A stretch of 9,740 nucleotides of DNA. Origin: DATKDU01 sp035512595 (GTDB lineage: Bacteria > Planctomycetota > Planctomycetia > Pirellulales > Pirellulaceae). The position numbers were made by a program, and so were the translations under genes. A model generated the notes under the pieces. It did no database searches. It was not told the origin of the DNA and saw only the letters and a list, made by a program, of their open reading frames with translations. Shown here piece after piece: positions 1 through 6,921 of this stretch (positions are counted from its first letter, which is position 1; every line of letters begins with the position of its first letter). The stretch is from assembly GCA_035512595.1 (NCBI GenBank), contig DATKDU010000360.1:1-9740 (forward strand), read 5' to 3'.

Positions 1-95
1 ATGACGTCATCGTCGTCCGGCTGCCGATTGGCATTCCCACTACCGACGACGATGAACCCACTGATGACGGCTAGCCCGCAGAGTGACCGAATCGA
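1..95 (-). other. Possible N-terminus of a divergent secreted protein, cut by the window edge
   Basis: Read on the minus strand, the frame is open from just after a TGA at 96-98 to the window edge. It encodes a short stretch shaped like a signal peptide: an Arg, then the hydrophobic run LCGLAVISGFIVVG, then a small-residue SGNA segment and an acidic PDDDD segment. No ATG, GTG or TTG lies in frame; an ATT at 90-92 would be the best-placed initiator. It would be divergent from the repressor operon and could share its control region. This is inference from hydrophobicity only and may be chance. Confidence 0.2.
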
Positions 96-213
96 TCACT
101 GTCGCGAGCCGGGCATGCCAAGGTGGCGCTCACGCACGTTGGCGCCATATCACGCGTCGGCGTGTCGGGCCGACGCATGTTTGTGCGAATCAACGAGGCT
201 GACGCATCGAGCG

Positions 214-235
214 ATCGTCTAAATTACTAGACGAT
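214..235. promoter_or_regulatory. Operator 1 (inverted repeat), probable BlaI/MecI-type repressor site
   Basis: A perfect inverted repeat with 8-bp arms, atcgtcta and tagacgat, separated by 6 bases (aattac). It sits directly upstream of the -35 box of the repressor promoter. A second copy of the half-site pattern gtcta-N6-tagac lies 51 bp downstream, centre to centre. BlaI/MecI repressors are known to bind dyad-symmetric sites in their own promoter regions as dimers; assigning this dyad to the adjacent repressor is inference from position and duplication. Confidence 0.65.
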
Positions 236-240
236 GCCTC

Positions 241-269
241 TTGACGCTCCGTTCCGGCTCGCATATCGT
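241..269 (+). promoter_or_regulatory. Sigma70-like promoter of the repressor/M56 operon
   Basis: TTGACG (241-246) matches the -35 consensus at 5 of 6 positions. After a 17-bp spacer, TATCGT (264-269) matches the -10 consensus at 4 of 6. Transcription would begin near 276, leaving about 40 bases of leader before the repressor ATG at 316. Operator 1 abuts the -35 box and operator 2 overlaps the -10 and start region, as expected for an autorepressed promoter. The TTG of the -35 box is in frame with the repressor gene and could be mistaken for its start codon. Confidence 0.5.
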
Positions 270-283
270 CTATGTAACTAGAC
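265..283. promoter_or_regulatory. Operator 2 (inverted repeat) overlapping the -10 box
   Basis: This site reads atcgtcta, six bases (tgtaac), then tagac, and so shares the half-site pattern and 6-bp spacing of operator 1. The perfect dyad here is gtcta/tagac (268-272 and 279-283). It overlaps the putative -10 hexamer and the expected start point, so a bound repressor dimer should block transcription. The pair of near-identical sites with 51 bp between centres (about five helical turns) would allow two dimers on the same face of the DNA. Confidence 0.6.
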
Positions 284-315
284 ATGCGGTTCGCGACTCA
301 GCAGAAGGAAGTCCC

Positions 316-705
316 ATGGCTCGGCCGGCTTCGAAGTATCCGACGGAATTGGAATTGCAGATCCTGAAGGTGCTCTGGCAAGAGTCTCCGTTGCTCGCTC
401 GCGACGTGCAGACAGCGCTAGCCAGCGACGGCCGCGATCTGGCGAAAACATCCATCATCACGACGCTTAACACGATGGTCGCCAAGCGATACCTATCGCG
501 CACCAAGCAAGGCAACATGTACTTGTTCAGCCCTCGGATTAGCGAGAGCGAAGTGGGTGATCGCGTGCTGGGGGATGTCGTCGACCGCGTGTTTGATGGC
601 TCAACCACCGCGGTGCTGCTTAAGCTCTTCGACGTCAAAGACCTGGACGCGGACGAGCTCAAGGAACTACGACGCATCATCGACCGGAAACTGAAGAGCA
701 CTTAA
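316..705 (+). CDS. BlaI/MecI/CopY family winged-helix transcriptional repressor
   Basis: A 129-aa protein, close to the roughly 125 aa of BlaI and MecI. Residues 9-75 form the winged-helix DNA-binding domain typical of the family: it opens with PTELELQILKVLW, the recognition-helix region reads AKTSIITTLNTMVAKRYL, and the wing is SRTKQGNMYLFSP. Residues about 80-129 are the helical dimerisation part ending in LRRIIDRKL, the region in which BlaI is proteolysed when its sensor is triggered. I chose ATG 316 because AAGGAAG lies 4 bases upstream; an in-frame TTG at 241 is better explained as the -35 box. The M56 peptidase gene follows after 51 bases, the usual repressor-sensor order in planctomycetes. 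The gene probably represses its own operon through the two upstream dyads. Its other targets cannot be seen here. Confidence 0.93.
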   Translation: MARPASKYPTELELQILKVLWQESPLLARDVQTALASDGRDLAKTSIITTLNTMVAKRYLSRTKQGNMYLFSPRISESEVGDRVLGDVVDRVFDGSTTAVLLKLFDVKDLDADELKELRRIIDRKLKST

Positions 706-756
706 CAATCCACTTGGTAATCGATACTGGATGCTCAAGCTCTAGGAGCCGTCGAA

Positions 757-3700
757 ATGAATACGCTGACGTGGATTCTTGACGATTCGTTTTCGACAAG
801 GCTCACCGTTGCCCTGCTGCATTTCTTGTGGCAGGGATGCTGCGTTGGCTTGGTAGTGTGGATCTGCGGAACGCTGCTCGGCGCGGCCACGGCCCGGCTC
901 CGCTACTCTCTGAATGTGGCATCGCTGCTCGTGATGGCGGCTTGCCTGCCATTGACTTTCTTGTTGGTTGGCAACCCTGCCTCCGTCCCTACTGGCCCCT
1001 TGGCCTCGCAGCCTGTTAACGCCGCTCCGTCGCCGCAATCAATGATCGCCGCAAGTCCGGCTCATTCTGTCCACCAAGGCAATCCCAACGCTTCGGAAGT
1101 GGTACAGGAGGAGCCCAGTTTCGCCCGAATTCCGGCGGTAGAAAGGGAAACAGAGCCGGCGGAACTTGGCTCGTCTCGCAAATCTCCGACCGAGTGGCTG
1201 CGTTCCCTTGGGCCGATGCTAACAGCAAATGCCCTCCCCGTACTGTCGCGGTGGATCTCCCCGCTGTATTTAGCCGGCGTGGCGTGCATTCTGGGGCGAC
1301 TCGTGTTCGGCGTTTGGGGCGGCCATCGACTCCGCAGAATGGCCATCCCGATCGAGGATGAGACCCTGCTGGCGTCGTTCCGAAAGCTGGCCTATCGAGT
1401 GGGACTCAAGGTCGTGCCGACGGTTGCCTGGTGCGAGCAGATTTCGGTTCCCGTCGTTGTCGGCATCGTGAAGCCGATGATCTTGTTGCCGATGGCCGCC
1501 GTGAGCAACCTCGCGCCGGATCAATTGCAGGCCTTGATGCTGCACGAGTTGTCGCACATCCGCCGCTACGACCCCATCGTCAATCTGCTCCAACGGATCG
1601 TCGAAGCGGTCTTGTTCTTTCATCCTGCGGTCTGGTTTGTGAGTCGCCGGATCAGCATCGAGCGGGAGCATGCGGCGGACGACATGGTATTAGCCGCGGG
1701 GTGGGATCGCCCACTTTATGCCGATGCGTTACTGCGCATGGCGGAGCTGGCAACGTCCTTTTCCGGTAGCAGCGGAGCGAAACGTGCCGCGGTCCTCGCA
1801 GCGACGGGCACCAATCCGTCAGAATTCAAACTCCGCATCCTCCGACTGCTCGACGCGTCCCGTCCTCCCAAGTTCGCGCTCTCGCGGACGAGCATCCTGC
1901 TGGTGCTTTCCTTCATCTTGATGGGTGCAGTGTTTGCCTGGTCGCAGACCCATCCTCGTGAGGCGGCAGGCGAGATCGTGGATGCGACCGCTGCCGATCC
2001 GACTCCACCACCTGAACAACAGCCAATCCCAACCGAGATGGAACCCCGCCAGAAAAACACCGCACCCCCCAAGAGTCTCGAGTTTCTCAAAGCCTACCCC
2101 GCGCTGCATGCCTTGTCGCTCGACATGACCGAGTCGCAGTTCTTGGAAATCGTCAAGCGGGAAAAGCTGACAGCTACGAAGGCAGGCGAAGGCGACAAGA
2201 CTCAACATCATATCGCACTCGGTGACGGTCACACGTTGATCGTGATGTTCGATAAGGCGGGTGAAAAATGCCGTGGCATCCAGCGCGTCCGCGGCGAAAA
2301 CACCGCACCTGTCCTGCGGACGCTGCGAAAACCGGCGTTGCTATTGCCGGATCATTGGACCGTGATGTCGGTCGGCTTTGATAACGATGGCAAAGAGCTG
2401 GTCACGGCTTCGACGCAGAGCTTCGTCACGATTCGCCGCTGGGATGTGGTCGGAAAGAATCTGATCAGCGAGATCAAACTTGAAGGGGACAAGCACGGCC
2501 GTCAATTTCGCGAAGCGACGTTGATGCTGTCCGGGAACCGGCGGCGAGTCATCGCGGCCACGGACGAATACGTGGGGATTTGGGACACGGCGACAGGTGA
2601 ACTGCTCAAGAAATTGCCGTTTCCGACAAGGGAAGGAATCTATGACTGCTGGATCGACAAGCTTGACTGCACTCCCGATCTCTCCGTGATCGCTGGCAAT
2701 TGGGCGATGCCCGGACGGCTGACGCTTGCTTATGATGCCCGCGTGATGATTTGGGATGGCGACTCCGGCAACCTGCTGCAAACGGTGATCGACAAGGGTG
2801 CGACCGTACTGCATTCCATCGACTTATCGACGGACGGAAAACGGCTCGCGACGACGAATGGCGGCGGGGCCAGGATCTGGGACACGAGCACCGGTCAGCA
2901 ACTCCTGCACGTGCCGAACGACAACAAGGGCCGGAAGCATCCTGATCCTGAGGTTGCAGGCCAATACAACGATCACGTCTGGAGCGTGCAGTTGTCGCCC
3001 GATGGCAAACAACTCGCCGTCGGTGACATTCTCGGTGTGAGGCTCTGGGACGTTCCATCGGGCAAGCTGCTGCAACAGCTCGAAGGACCGCACCGCTACG
3101 GTCTGGGGTCGCTGGTGTTCTCCAAAGACGGCCGGTTGCTCGCGCGGATGGGTACGGGAGACAGAGCCGAAGGAGACAAGACCAGCTATGTCGTGCCGAT
3201 TTGGTCCACGCAAACGGGTCAAAAGCTGTTTGAACTCCACACCGAGTCGAATGAGGGCGAGTTCTCTGACGATGGCCAACGGTTGGCCATTGGGTTCTCC
3301 GATAGGCAGATGGCTCTCTCCGTTTGGCTGTTGAGCGGCGGTGCGGCTGATCCAGGACAAACAGAAGGCCCTGGTCCGGACTCGCGCCAAGACAAGGTCG
3401 AGGAAAACGGGCACTATCACGGCAAGAAGGCCGCCGACTTCATCGACAAGTTCCAGCCGACCTGGGGTGACGCCAAGCTCGGCATTCAATATGGCATCGC
3501 CCTCACGAAGCCCCAGCAGCAGTTCCGAAATGGGGAGCGTGTCCCGCTCGTCGTCTTCTTTCGCAATACCAGCGACCGACTGCTCAAGATTGATATGCGG
3601 CCCGACTTCTTCGGGCACACGCCGAAAGTGGTTGATGCCAAGGGAGCGGCGGTCGAATTCGCGAACGTCCCCTTGCTGGGCCACATTCCTCATTACGTGG

Positions 3701-4917
3701 AAAACCTCGAACCGGGCGAAGCGGTCGGCCCGTTCTATCTCAACTTCGGACTTGGCGAAAACCCTCGCCCCGGCAAACGGCACTGGCATCCGTATTACAA
3801 AGTGCCCCTCGCGGGGAAGTACCAGCTGACGCATGCGGTTGCGCTGGAGGTCAAAGACGGCGACAAGGCGAAGAACGCCGAAGTCACGACCGGCACCGTT
3901 GCGTTCGAGGTCGTGGAGGGTGGCAAGCCGGCTGATCAGGGGCCCGAGGATAAATCCGGGGCCGCGCCGCCGACGGAACGGTCCAGCGGCAAGCCTGAAG
4001 ACCTACGTGATGAGGGCGTCGAAGCGTCTGTCTTTGCCACGGTGCGGACTCCCTTCGATTACGATCCCGCGAAGGGATCGTGGCAAGGGGGCGCGTATGA
4101 CGCGCAGGTGCTGCTTACGCTGGGAATGGTGCGACAGCAGGATCGAGTTGTGAAAGCCCTGATCAAGATTGTCGATCGCTCCGAGCCATCGAGCGTGGAT
4201 CAACGCCGGTTGGCGATGGTTTTTCTCGGGGGTAGAGCTCCGCAAGAGGTAGTCGCGCTCCTCATCAGGGAATTAGAGGCTGCAGTCCGCACTCCCAAGG
4301 AGACGTTCGCACCGTATCACGAGATTTCAGTCCTGGGGCTAATTGGCGAAGAGGCTCGCGATGCGATCCCTGTCCTGGTCAAGCTCTTGGACTTCCCAGA
4401 TGGGCTGGCGGCCCAGGAGTCGCTCCTGGCTCTAGTCCAGATCGGTCCGTCGTCGACCCTGGTGATGAACGAAATCGCCAAACGCATGGGCGACCCCGAC
4501 AAGCAGGTCTGGAGTCGAGCCGTGTACGAGGTGGGCCGTTACGGCCAGTTGGCCAAACCACTGGGACCGACGTTCATCAAATTGCTGGACTGCAAGTCCA
4601 AAGAGGCTCAGACCTGGGCCGCTCAAGCGCTAATCAAGTCGAGATACGACGAGGCTCGCGGATTCGACGAGCTACTGAATCGTGTTGCGAAAGGAGTGCC
4701 TGAGGATCGCAGTCTCGCCGCGACAGCGCTAGCGGCCCTGGGCAGCCAGGCGAGTTCGATGGTTGACAAACTTCGCCCCTATGAGCACGATCCCGATCCG
4801 CATGTGGCAAAGGAAGTCCGCCAGGCGATCCTGCGCATTGAAAAGGACGACCGTATCTTTACACATGCCGAAGTAGCCGCGAAGAACGCTGCGGCTCGAA
4901 AGAGTAACAAGCCATAA
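757..4917 (+). CDS. BlaR1-like M56 membrane metallopeptidase fused to WD40-like and HEAT-like domains
   Basis: A 1386-aa protein starting at ATG 757, with TAGGAG 8 bases upstream. The N-terminal part is a BlaR1/MecR1-type M56 peptidase: membrane helices near residues 16-38 (with the LLHFLWQG signature), 51-71, 166-187 and 379-396; zinc site HELSH (His263, Glu264, His267); and the downstream EREHAAD element with Glu304 as likely third ligand. A Pro-rich linker (about 415-437) leads to a small domain at about 440-515, then a WD40-like propeller (about 529-870) with repeated endings such as IWDTATGELL, IWDTSTGQQLL and LWDVPSGKLLQQL. A beta-sandwich-like segment (about 909-1054) and a HEAT-like helical tail (about 1115-1370) follow. 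BlaR1 places its C-terminal sensor outside the membrane, so these domains are probably extracytoplasmic. No penicillin-binding sensor motifs are visible, so the signal is unknown. By family analogy it relieves repression by the upstream repressor. Confidence 0.92.
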   Translation: MNTLTWILDDSFSTRLTVALLHFLWQGCCVGLVVWICGTLLGAATARLRYSLNVASLLVMAACLPLTFLLVGNPASVPTGPLASQPVNAAPSPQSMIAASPAHSVHQGNPNASEVVQEEPSFARIPAVERETEPAELGSSRKSPTEWLRSLGPMLTANALPVLSRWISPLYLAGVACILGRLVFGVWGGHRLRRMAIPIEDETLLASFRKLAYRVGLKVVPTVAWCEQISVPVVVGIVKPMILLPMAAVSNLAPDQLQALMLHELSHIRRYDPIVNLLQRIVEAVLFFHPAVWFVSRRISIEREHAADDMVLAAGWDRPLYADALLRMAELATSFSGSSGAKRAAVLAATGTNPSEFKLRILRLLDASRPPKFALSRTSILLVLSFILMGAVFAWSQTHPREAAGEIVDATAADPTPPPEQQPIPTEMEPRQKNTAPPKSLEFLKAYPALHALSLDMTESQFLEIVKREKLTATKAGEGDKTQHHIALGDGHTLIVMFDKAGEKCRGIQRVRGENTAPVLRTLRKPALLLPDHWTVMSVGFDNDGKELVTASTQSFVTIRRWDVVGKNLISEIKLEGDKHGRQFREATLMLSGNRRRVIAATDEYVGIWDTATGELLKKLPFPTREGIYDCWIDKLDCTPDLSVIAGNWAMPGRLTLAYDARVMIWDGDSGNLLQTVIDKGATVLHSIDLSTDGKRLATTNGGGARIWDTSTGQQLLHVPNDNKGRKHPDPEVAGQYNDHVWSVQLSPDGKQLAVGDILGVRLWDVPSGKLLQQLEGPHRYGLGSLVFSKDGRLLARMGTGDRAEGDKTSYVVPIWSTQTGQKLFELHTESNEGEFSDDGQRLAIGFSDRQMALSVWLLSGGAADPGQTEGPGPDSRQDKVEENGHYHGKKAADFIDKFQPTWGDAKLGIQYGIALTKPQQQFRNGERVPLVVFFRNTSDRLLKIDMRPDFFGHTPKVVDAKGAAVEFANVPLLGHIPHYVENLEPGEAVGPFYLNFGLGENPRPGKRHWHPYYKVPLAGKYQLTHAVALEVKDGDKAKNAEVTTGTVAFEVVEGGKPADQGPEDKSGAAPPTERSSGKPEDLRDEGVEASVFATVRTPFDYDPAKGSWQGGAYDAQVLLTLGMVRQQDRVVKALIKIVDRSEPSSVDQRRLAMVFLGGRAPQEVVALLIRELEAAVRTPKETFAPYHEISVLGLIGEEARDAIPVLVKLLDFPDGLAAQESLLALVQIGPSSTLVMNEIAKRMGDPDKQVWSRAVYEVGRYGQLAKPLGPTFIKLLDCKSKEAQTWAAQALIKSRYDEARGFDELLNRVAKGVPEDRSLAATALAALGSQASSMVDKLRPYEHDPDPHVAKEVRQAILRIEKDDRIFTHAEVAAKNAAARKSNKP

Positions 4918-5289
4918 TGTCGATGAGGTACGTCGGGAATGAAGGGCAGCAAGTAGCTTTCTGACGTTGATCGCGCTTCGGTCACATCGACCGACTGAAC
5001 TTCAAGCTCCGAGCGGACGCACAAATCTCGCGAAGCAATCGAGCCGGGTTGCTCAACCGAGCCGGCAGGACGCCGAGCTGCGACGAAGCGGCCAATTTCC
5101 ACCGGCTCGCAAATAGTCCGCTCGACCTGGCCGAGCCAGGGCATTTCCGCTTCCGAGCAGCTGTACGTCTTCTGCCCAAACGACGACAGGTCGTCGTTGG
5201 CTCGCTACAGCACGCTGCGAAAGACGCCAGGGCCTGCGATTGCGCCTTCGTTCTTCCAGATTCCACACCACCCACAGGAACCACTACGC
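4918..5289. other. Intergenic stretch without a convincing gene
   Basis: Neither strand shows a plausible gene. A minus-strand frame stays open from about 5206 into the 3' end of the M56 gene, but it resembles no family I know and half of it is antisense to the peptidase. Two hairpin-forming sequences are present: a 6-bp stem tcggtc/gaccga with a 5-base loop at 4978-4994, about 60 bases after the M56 stop and lacking a T-run, and the stronger dyad listed at 5179-5198. The 3' end carries a Shine-Dalgarno-like AGGAA (5276-5280) ahead of ATG 5290. The stretch may be decayed coding DNA. Confidence 0.6.
5179..5198. repeat. Perfect 8-bp inverted repeat with 4-base spacer
   Basis: Arms aacgacga and tcgtcgtt flank cagg, whose outer C and G can also pair, so nearly the whole 20 bp is self-complementary. 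No T-run follows, which argues against an intrinsic terminator. It lies about 90 bp upstream of ATG 5290, where an operator would sit if the fragment there was once a gene. Role unknown. Confidence 0.4.
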
Positions 5290-5462
5290 ATGACCACATT
5301 GGTTGATGAGCCACGAGCAGCTCGCTCTCCCCGGCCCAGCGGCTGCGGGGGACGATGGCGGCCGTGGCTCTGCAATTCACCTGGTTCGGCGTCCGAAAGT
5401 CGCTGAACACCGAGCAGAAAGCCCAAGCCGCCGATGCCTTCGGTGCGGAGGGCGCCTATTCG
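5290..5462 (+). pseudogene. Frameshifted 5' fragment of a conserved planctomycete-type hypothetical gene
   Basis: ATG 5290 has AGGAA about 9 bases upstream and begins MTTLVDEPRAA. After about 12 codons the family-like sequence moves to another frame: SPAQRLRGTMAAV, then FTWFGVRKSLNTEQKAQAAD and FGAEGAYS, ending near 5462. I recall planctomycete hypothetical proteins of several hundred residues that start MTTLxDEP and soon after contain a WFGVRKxLxxEQKxQAAxxFGAEG block. This is memory, not a search. The resemblance stops abruptly after about 170 bases, so the rest of the gene is missing and replaced by the membrane-protein remnant. Broken reading frame plus loss of the 3' part makes this a gene relic. 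Function of the parent family is unknown to me. Confidence 0.5.
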
Positions 5463-5957
5463 TGCCTTGGCGCGACGGAACAAACGCTGCCGCTGTTTGG
5501 ATCCATCGTTCTCGTCGTGACATTCAATTGCCTGGTCATCGCCGCCCGCGACGCCAGCAGCGACCGAGCCAACGACCCTGGCGGTGCATCCCAGTGGTGG
5601 CAAACCATGAACCGCGACTTGCTCTGGATCGGCGTTGCTCTCACATTGACGGCGCTATTCGCGGCGAATCTCGTCGGTGCAACGGCGTTCTATTTGTCCC
5701 TCGCGGCGGCATTCGCCGCGCTCACTGTCCTGCATCGCTACGCCTGCCGACTGAGCGGCGACGCCTTGCGGTCCTTGGCGGACTTTGCATTGTTCACCCC
5801 AATTCCGGTCATCGGTGTCATGTATTGGCGAGGAGCCAGCCTAAACGAAAGGTCCAGCGTCACGCCCCCCACCGCCTGCTTCGCAAAAAGCTCGTCCTCC
5901 CCGGCGGAATCACGATCTGGGCCGAGAAGCACCGGGGCGGGTGATGGTGCGGGTTGA
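5355..5957 (+). CDS. Chimeric ORF: gene relic joined to a membrane-protein remnant
   Basis: This frame is open for 200 codons, but the sequence looks composite. Residues 1-35 belong to the FTWFGVRKSL relic. Residues about 46-158 look like genuine membrane protein, with hydrophobic helices near 46-64 (LFGSIVLVVTFNCLVIAA), 89-106, 108-127 and 137-158, and a loop RDASSDRANDP. This part recalls the C-terminal helices of UbiA-like planctomycete membrane proteins, a weak impression without a search. Residues 160-200 are Ser/Pro/Gly-rich and appear to be out-of-frame translation: a neighbouring frame gives the basic string RKVQRHAPHRLLRKKLVLPGG and then enters repeat copy A. I infer an N- and C-terminally truncated membrane-protein remnant. 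An expressed 200-aa product starting at ATG 5355 cannot be excluded, but no Shine-Dalgarno sequence precedes that codon. Confidence 0.4.
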   Translation: MAAVALQFTWFGVRKSLNTEQKAQAADAFGAEGAYSCLGATEQTLPLFGSIVLVVTFNCLVIAARDASSDRANDPGGASQWWQTMNRDLLWIGVALTLTALFAANLVGATAFYLSLAAAFAALTVLHRYACRLSGDALRSLADFALFTPIPVIGVMYWRGASLNERSSVTPPTACFAKSSSSPAESRSGPRSTGAGDGAG

Positions 5958-5983
5958 GGTGCCGCGGGAAGGGCGATAGGCTG
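5906..5983 (+). repeat. Dispersed repeat, copy A
   Basis: One of four related copies in the window, all in the same orientation. The core here is gagaagcaccggggcgggtg followed by atggtgcgggttgaggtgcc and the end gggcgataggctg. It aligns with copy B over about 78 bp, differing by one G in the G-run and scattered substitutions. It lies downstream of the membrane-protein remnant and about 70 bases upstream of the thioredoxin gene. Confidence 0.75.
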
Positions 5984-6051
5984 AAGGCCGCTAGAAGCGT
6001 GTGATTGCACGCTAGATCAGCATTCCCAGTATCGGTTCGGCCGGCGGATAC

Positions 6052-6771
6052 ATGAGCGCGAGTACATACAACACGCTAACTGGAGCATTGGCAATCGGCG
6101 TGCTCATCGCGTTCGCTGTGATGGTCATTTCGTTCATCGCGATGCTCGTCCGCTGGAAGACTGCCAAACGACGCGGCCACGTGGTTCGTCTCCTGATTGC
6201 AACCGCTGCCATCCCAAGTCTGATCGGAACTCAGCAGGCGATCCTGTGGAAGGTGTTCATACCTGCTCTTGGCCGGGAACAAATGGCTCAAATGAATGCG
6301 TTACGAGTCACGCGGCTGGCCGAGACATCGTTAGTGCACGTGGGTGATCGGGCTCCGAACTTCTCTCTGGCCACTGCCGATGGCGATGAGCTTGCGGTAT
6401 CGGACGCAAAGGGCAAGGTTGTGCTGATTAACTTCTTCGCCACTTGGTGTGGACCGTGCCAAATGGAGTTGCCACACATTGAACAAATCTGGAGTGAGAA
6501 TCGCGGCAACGACAACCTGCGGCTCGTGGTCATCGGCCGGGAGGAGTCGCTAGAAGCGGTTCAGGAATACCGTGCGAAGAACGGATTCACGTTTCCCATC
6601 GCCGCCGACCCCGATCGGCGAGTATTTTCGCTCTTCGCCACTGAGTCGATTCCGCGCACTTTCGTGGTATCTCCGAGAGGAATCATTGTTTACTCGCAGG
6701 CCGGTTTCGCGGATACAGATATCGTTCAACTACGAGCCGTGCTCAAGGAACAATTGAGTGCGCTCCAGTAG
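6052..6771 (+). CDS. Membrane-anchored TlpA/ResA-like thiol-disulfide oxidoreductase
   Basis: A 239-aa protein. Two hydrophobic segments (about 10-33 and 44-63) anchor it in the membrane. From about residue 97 follows a TlpA/ResA-like thioredoxin fold: VGDRAPNFSLATADG, then GKVVLINFFATWCGPC with redox cysteines Cys133 and Cys136, and the cis-proline motif ESIPRTFV at Pro201, followed by the strand GIIVYSQAG. Such proteins reduce or shuffle disulfides outside the cytoplasm, for example in cytochrome c maturation or protein folding. Most relatives have one N-terminal helix; two helices would leave the N-terminus outside if the thioredoxin domain is extracytoplasmic. ATG 6052 has a GGCGGA only 3 bases upstream, a weak fit. 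No neighbour is clearly co-transcribed; the next gene starts 150 bases on, after repeat copy B. The di-heme cytochrome further right is a conceivable client, but that is speculation. Confidence 0.88.
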   Translation: MSASTYNTLTGALAIGVLIAFAVMVISFIAMLVRWKTAKRRGHVVRLLIATAAIPSLIGTQQAILWKVFIPALGREQMAQMNALRVTRLAETSLVHVGDRAPNFSLATADGDELAVSDAKGKVVLINFFATWCGPCQMELPHIEQIWSENRGNDNLRLVVIGREESLEAVQEYRAKNGFTFPIAADPDRRVFSLFATESIPRTFVVSPRGIIVYSQAGFADTDIVQLRAVLKEQLSALQ

Positions 6772-6784
6772 CGCCCTCGCCAGC

Positions 6785-6863
6785 CGCATTACAATCTCGG
6801 CGGAGAAGCACCGGGGGCGGGTGATGGTGCGCGTTGAGATGCCGCACGAAGAGCGGTAAGCTG
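6785..6863 (+). repeat. Dispersed repeat, copy B
   Basis: The copy nearest to the apparent consensus. It contains gagaagcaccgggggcgggt, then gatggtgcgcgttgagatgc, then gaagagcggtaagctg, with ctcggggga continuing to about 6872. It begins 13 bases after the stop of the thioredoxin gene and ends about 58 bases before the signal peptidase-like gene. Read as protein in the frame shared with copy A it gives ISAEKHRGRVMVRVEMPHEE followed by R and a stop codon. Confidence 0.78.
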
Positions 6864-6921
6864 CTCGGGGGACCGACCCAGTGTGTTTTGCAAGTTAGGC
6901 CGAGCCGGATAACATAGTTAG

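Noticed and set aside
1..222. 73-codon plus-strand frame at the left edge
   Set aside because: It starts at the first base of the window, ends inside operator 1, has no ribosome binding site, and its composition is not protein-like.
2824..3834. 336-codon open frame on the minus strand
   Set aside because: It lies entirely antisense to the propeller and beta-sandwich part of the M56 protein, whose frame is continuous and domain-rich. The product has no recognisable features.
757..4917. Assignment as a true beta-lactam sensor (BlaR1 or MecR1)
   Set aside because: The C-terminal penicillin-binding domain with its SxxK and KTG motifs is absent, and no beta-lactamase gene is nearby. Only the peptidase part is shared.
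4779..5206. Minus-strand open frame including MPWLGQVERTICEPVEIGRF
   Set aside because: Half of it is antisense to the 3' end of the M56 gene, and no family resemblance or good start context is present.
5996..6013. Hairpin agcgtg/cacgct upstream of the thioredoxin gene
   Set aside because: The stem is only 6 bp, with no T-run and no second copy, so neither a terminator nor an operator can be supported.
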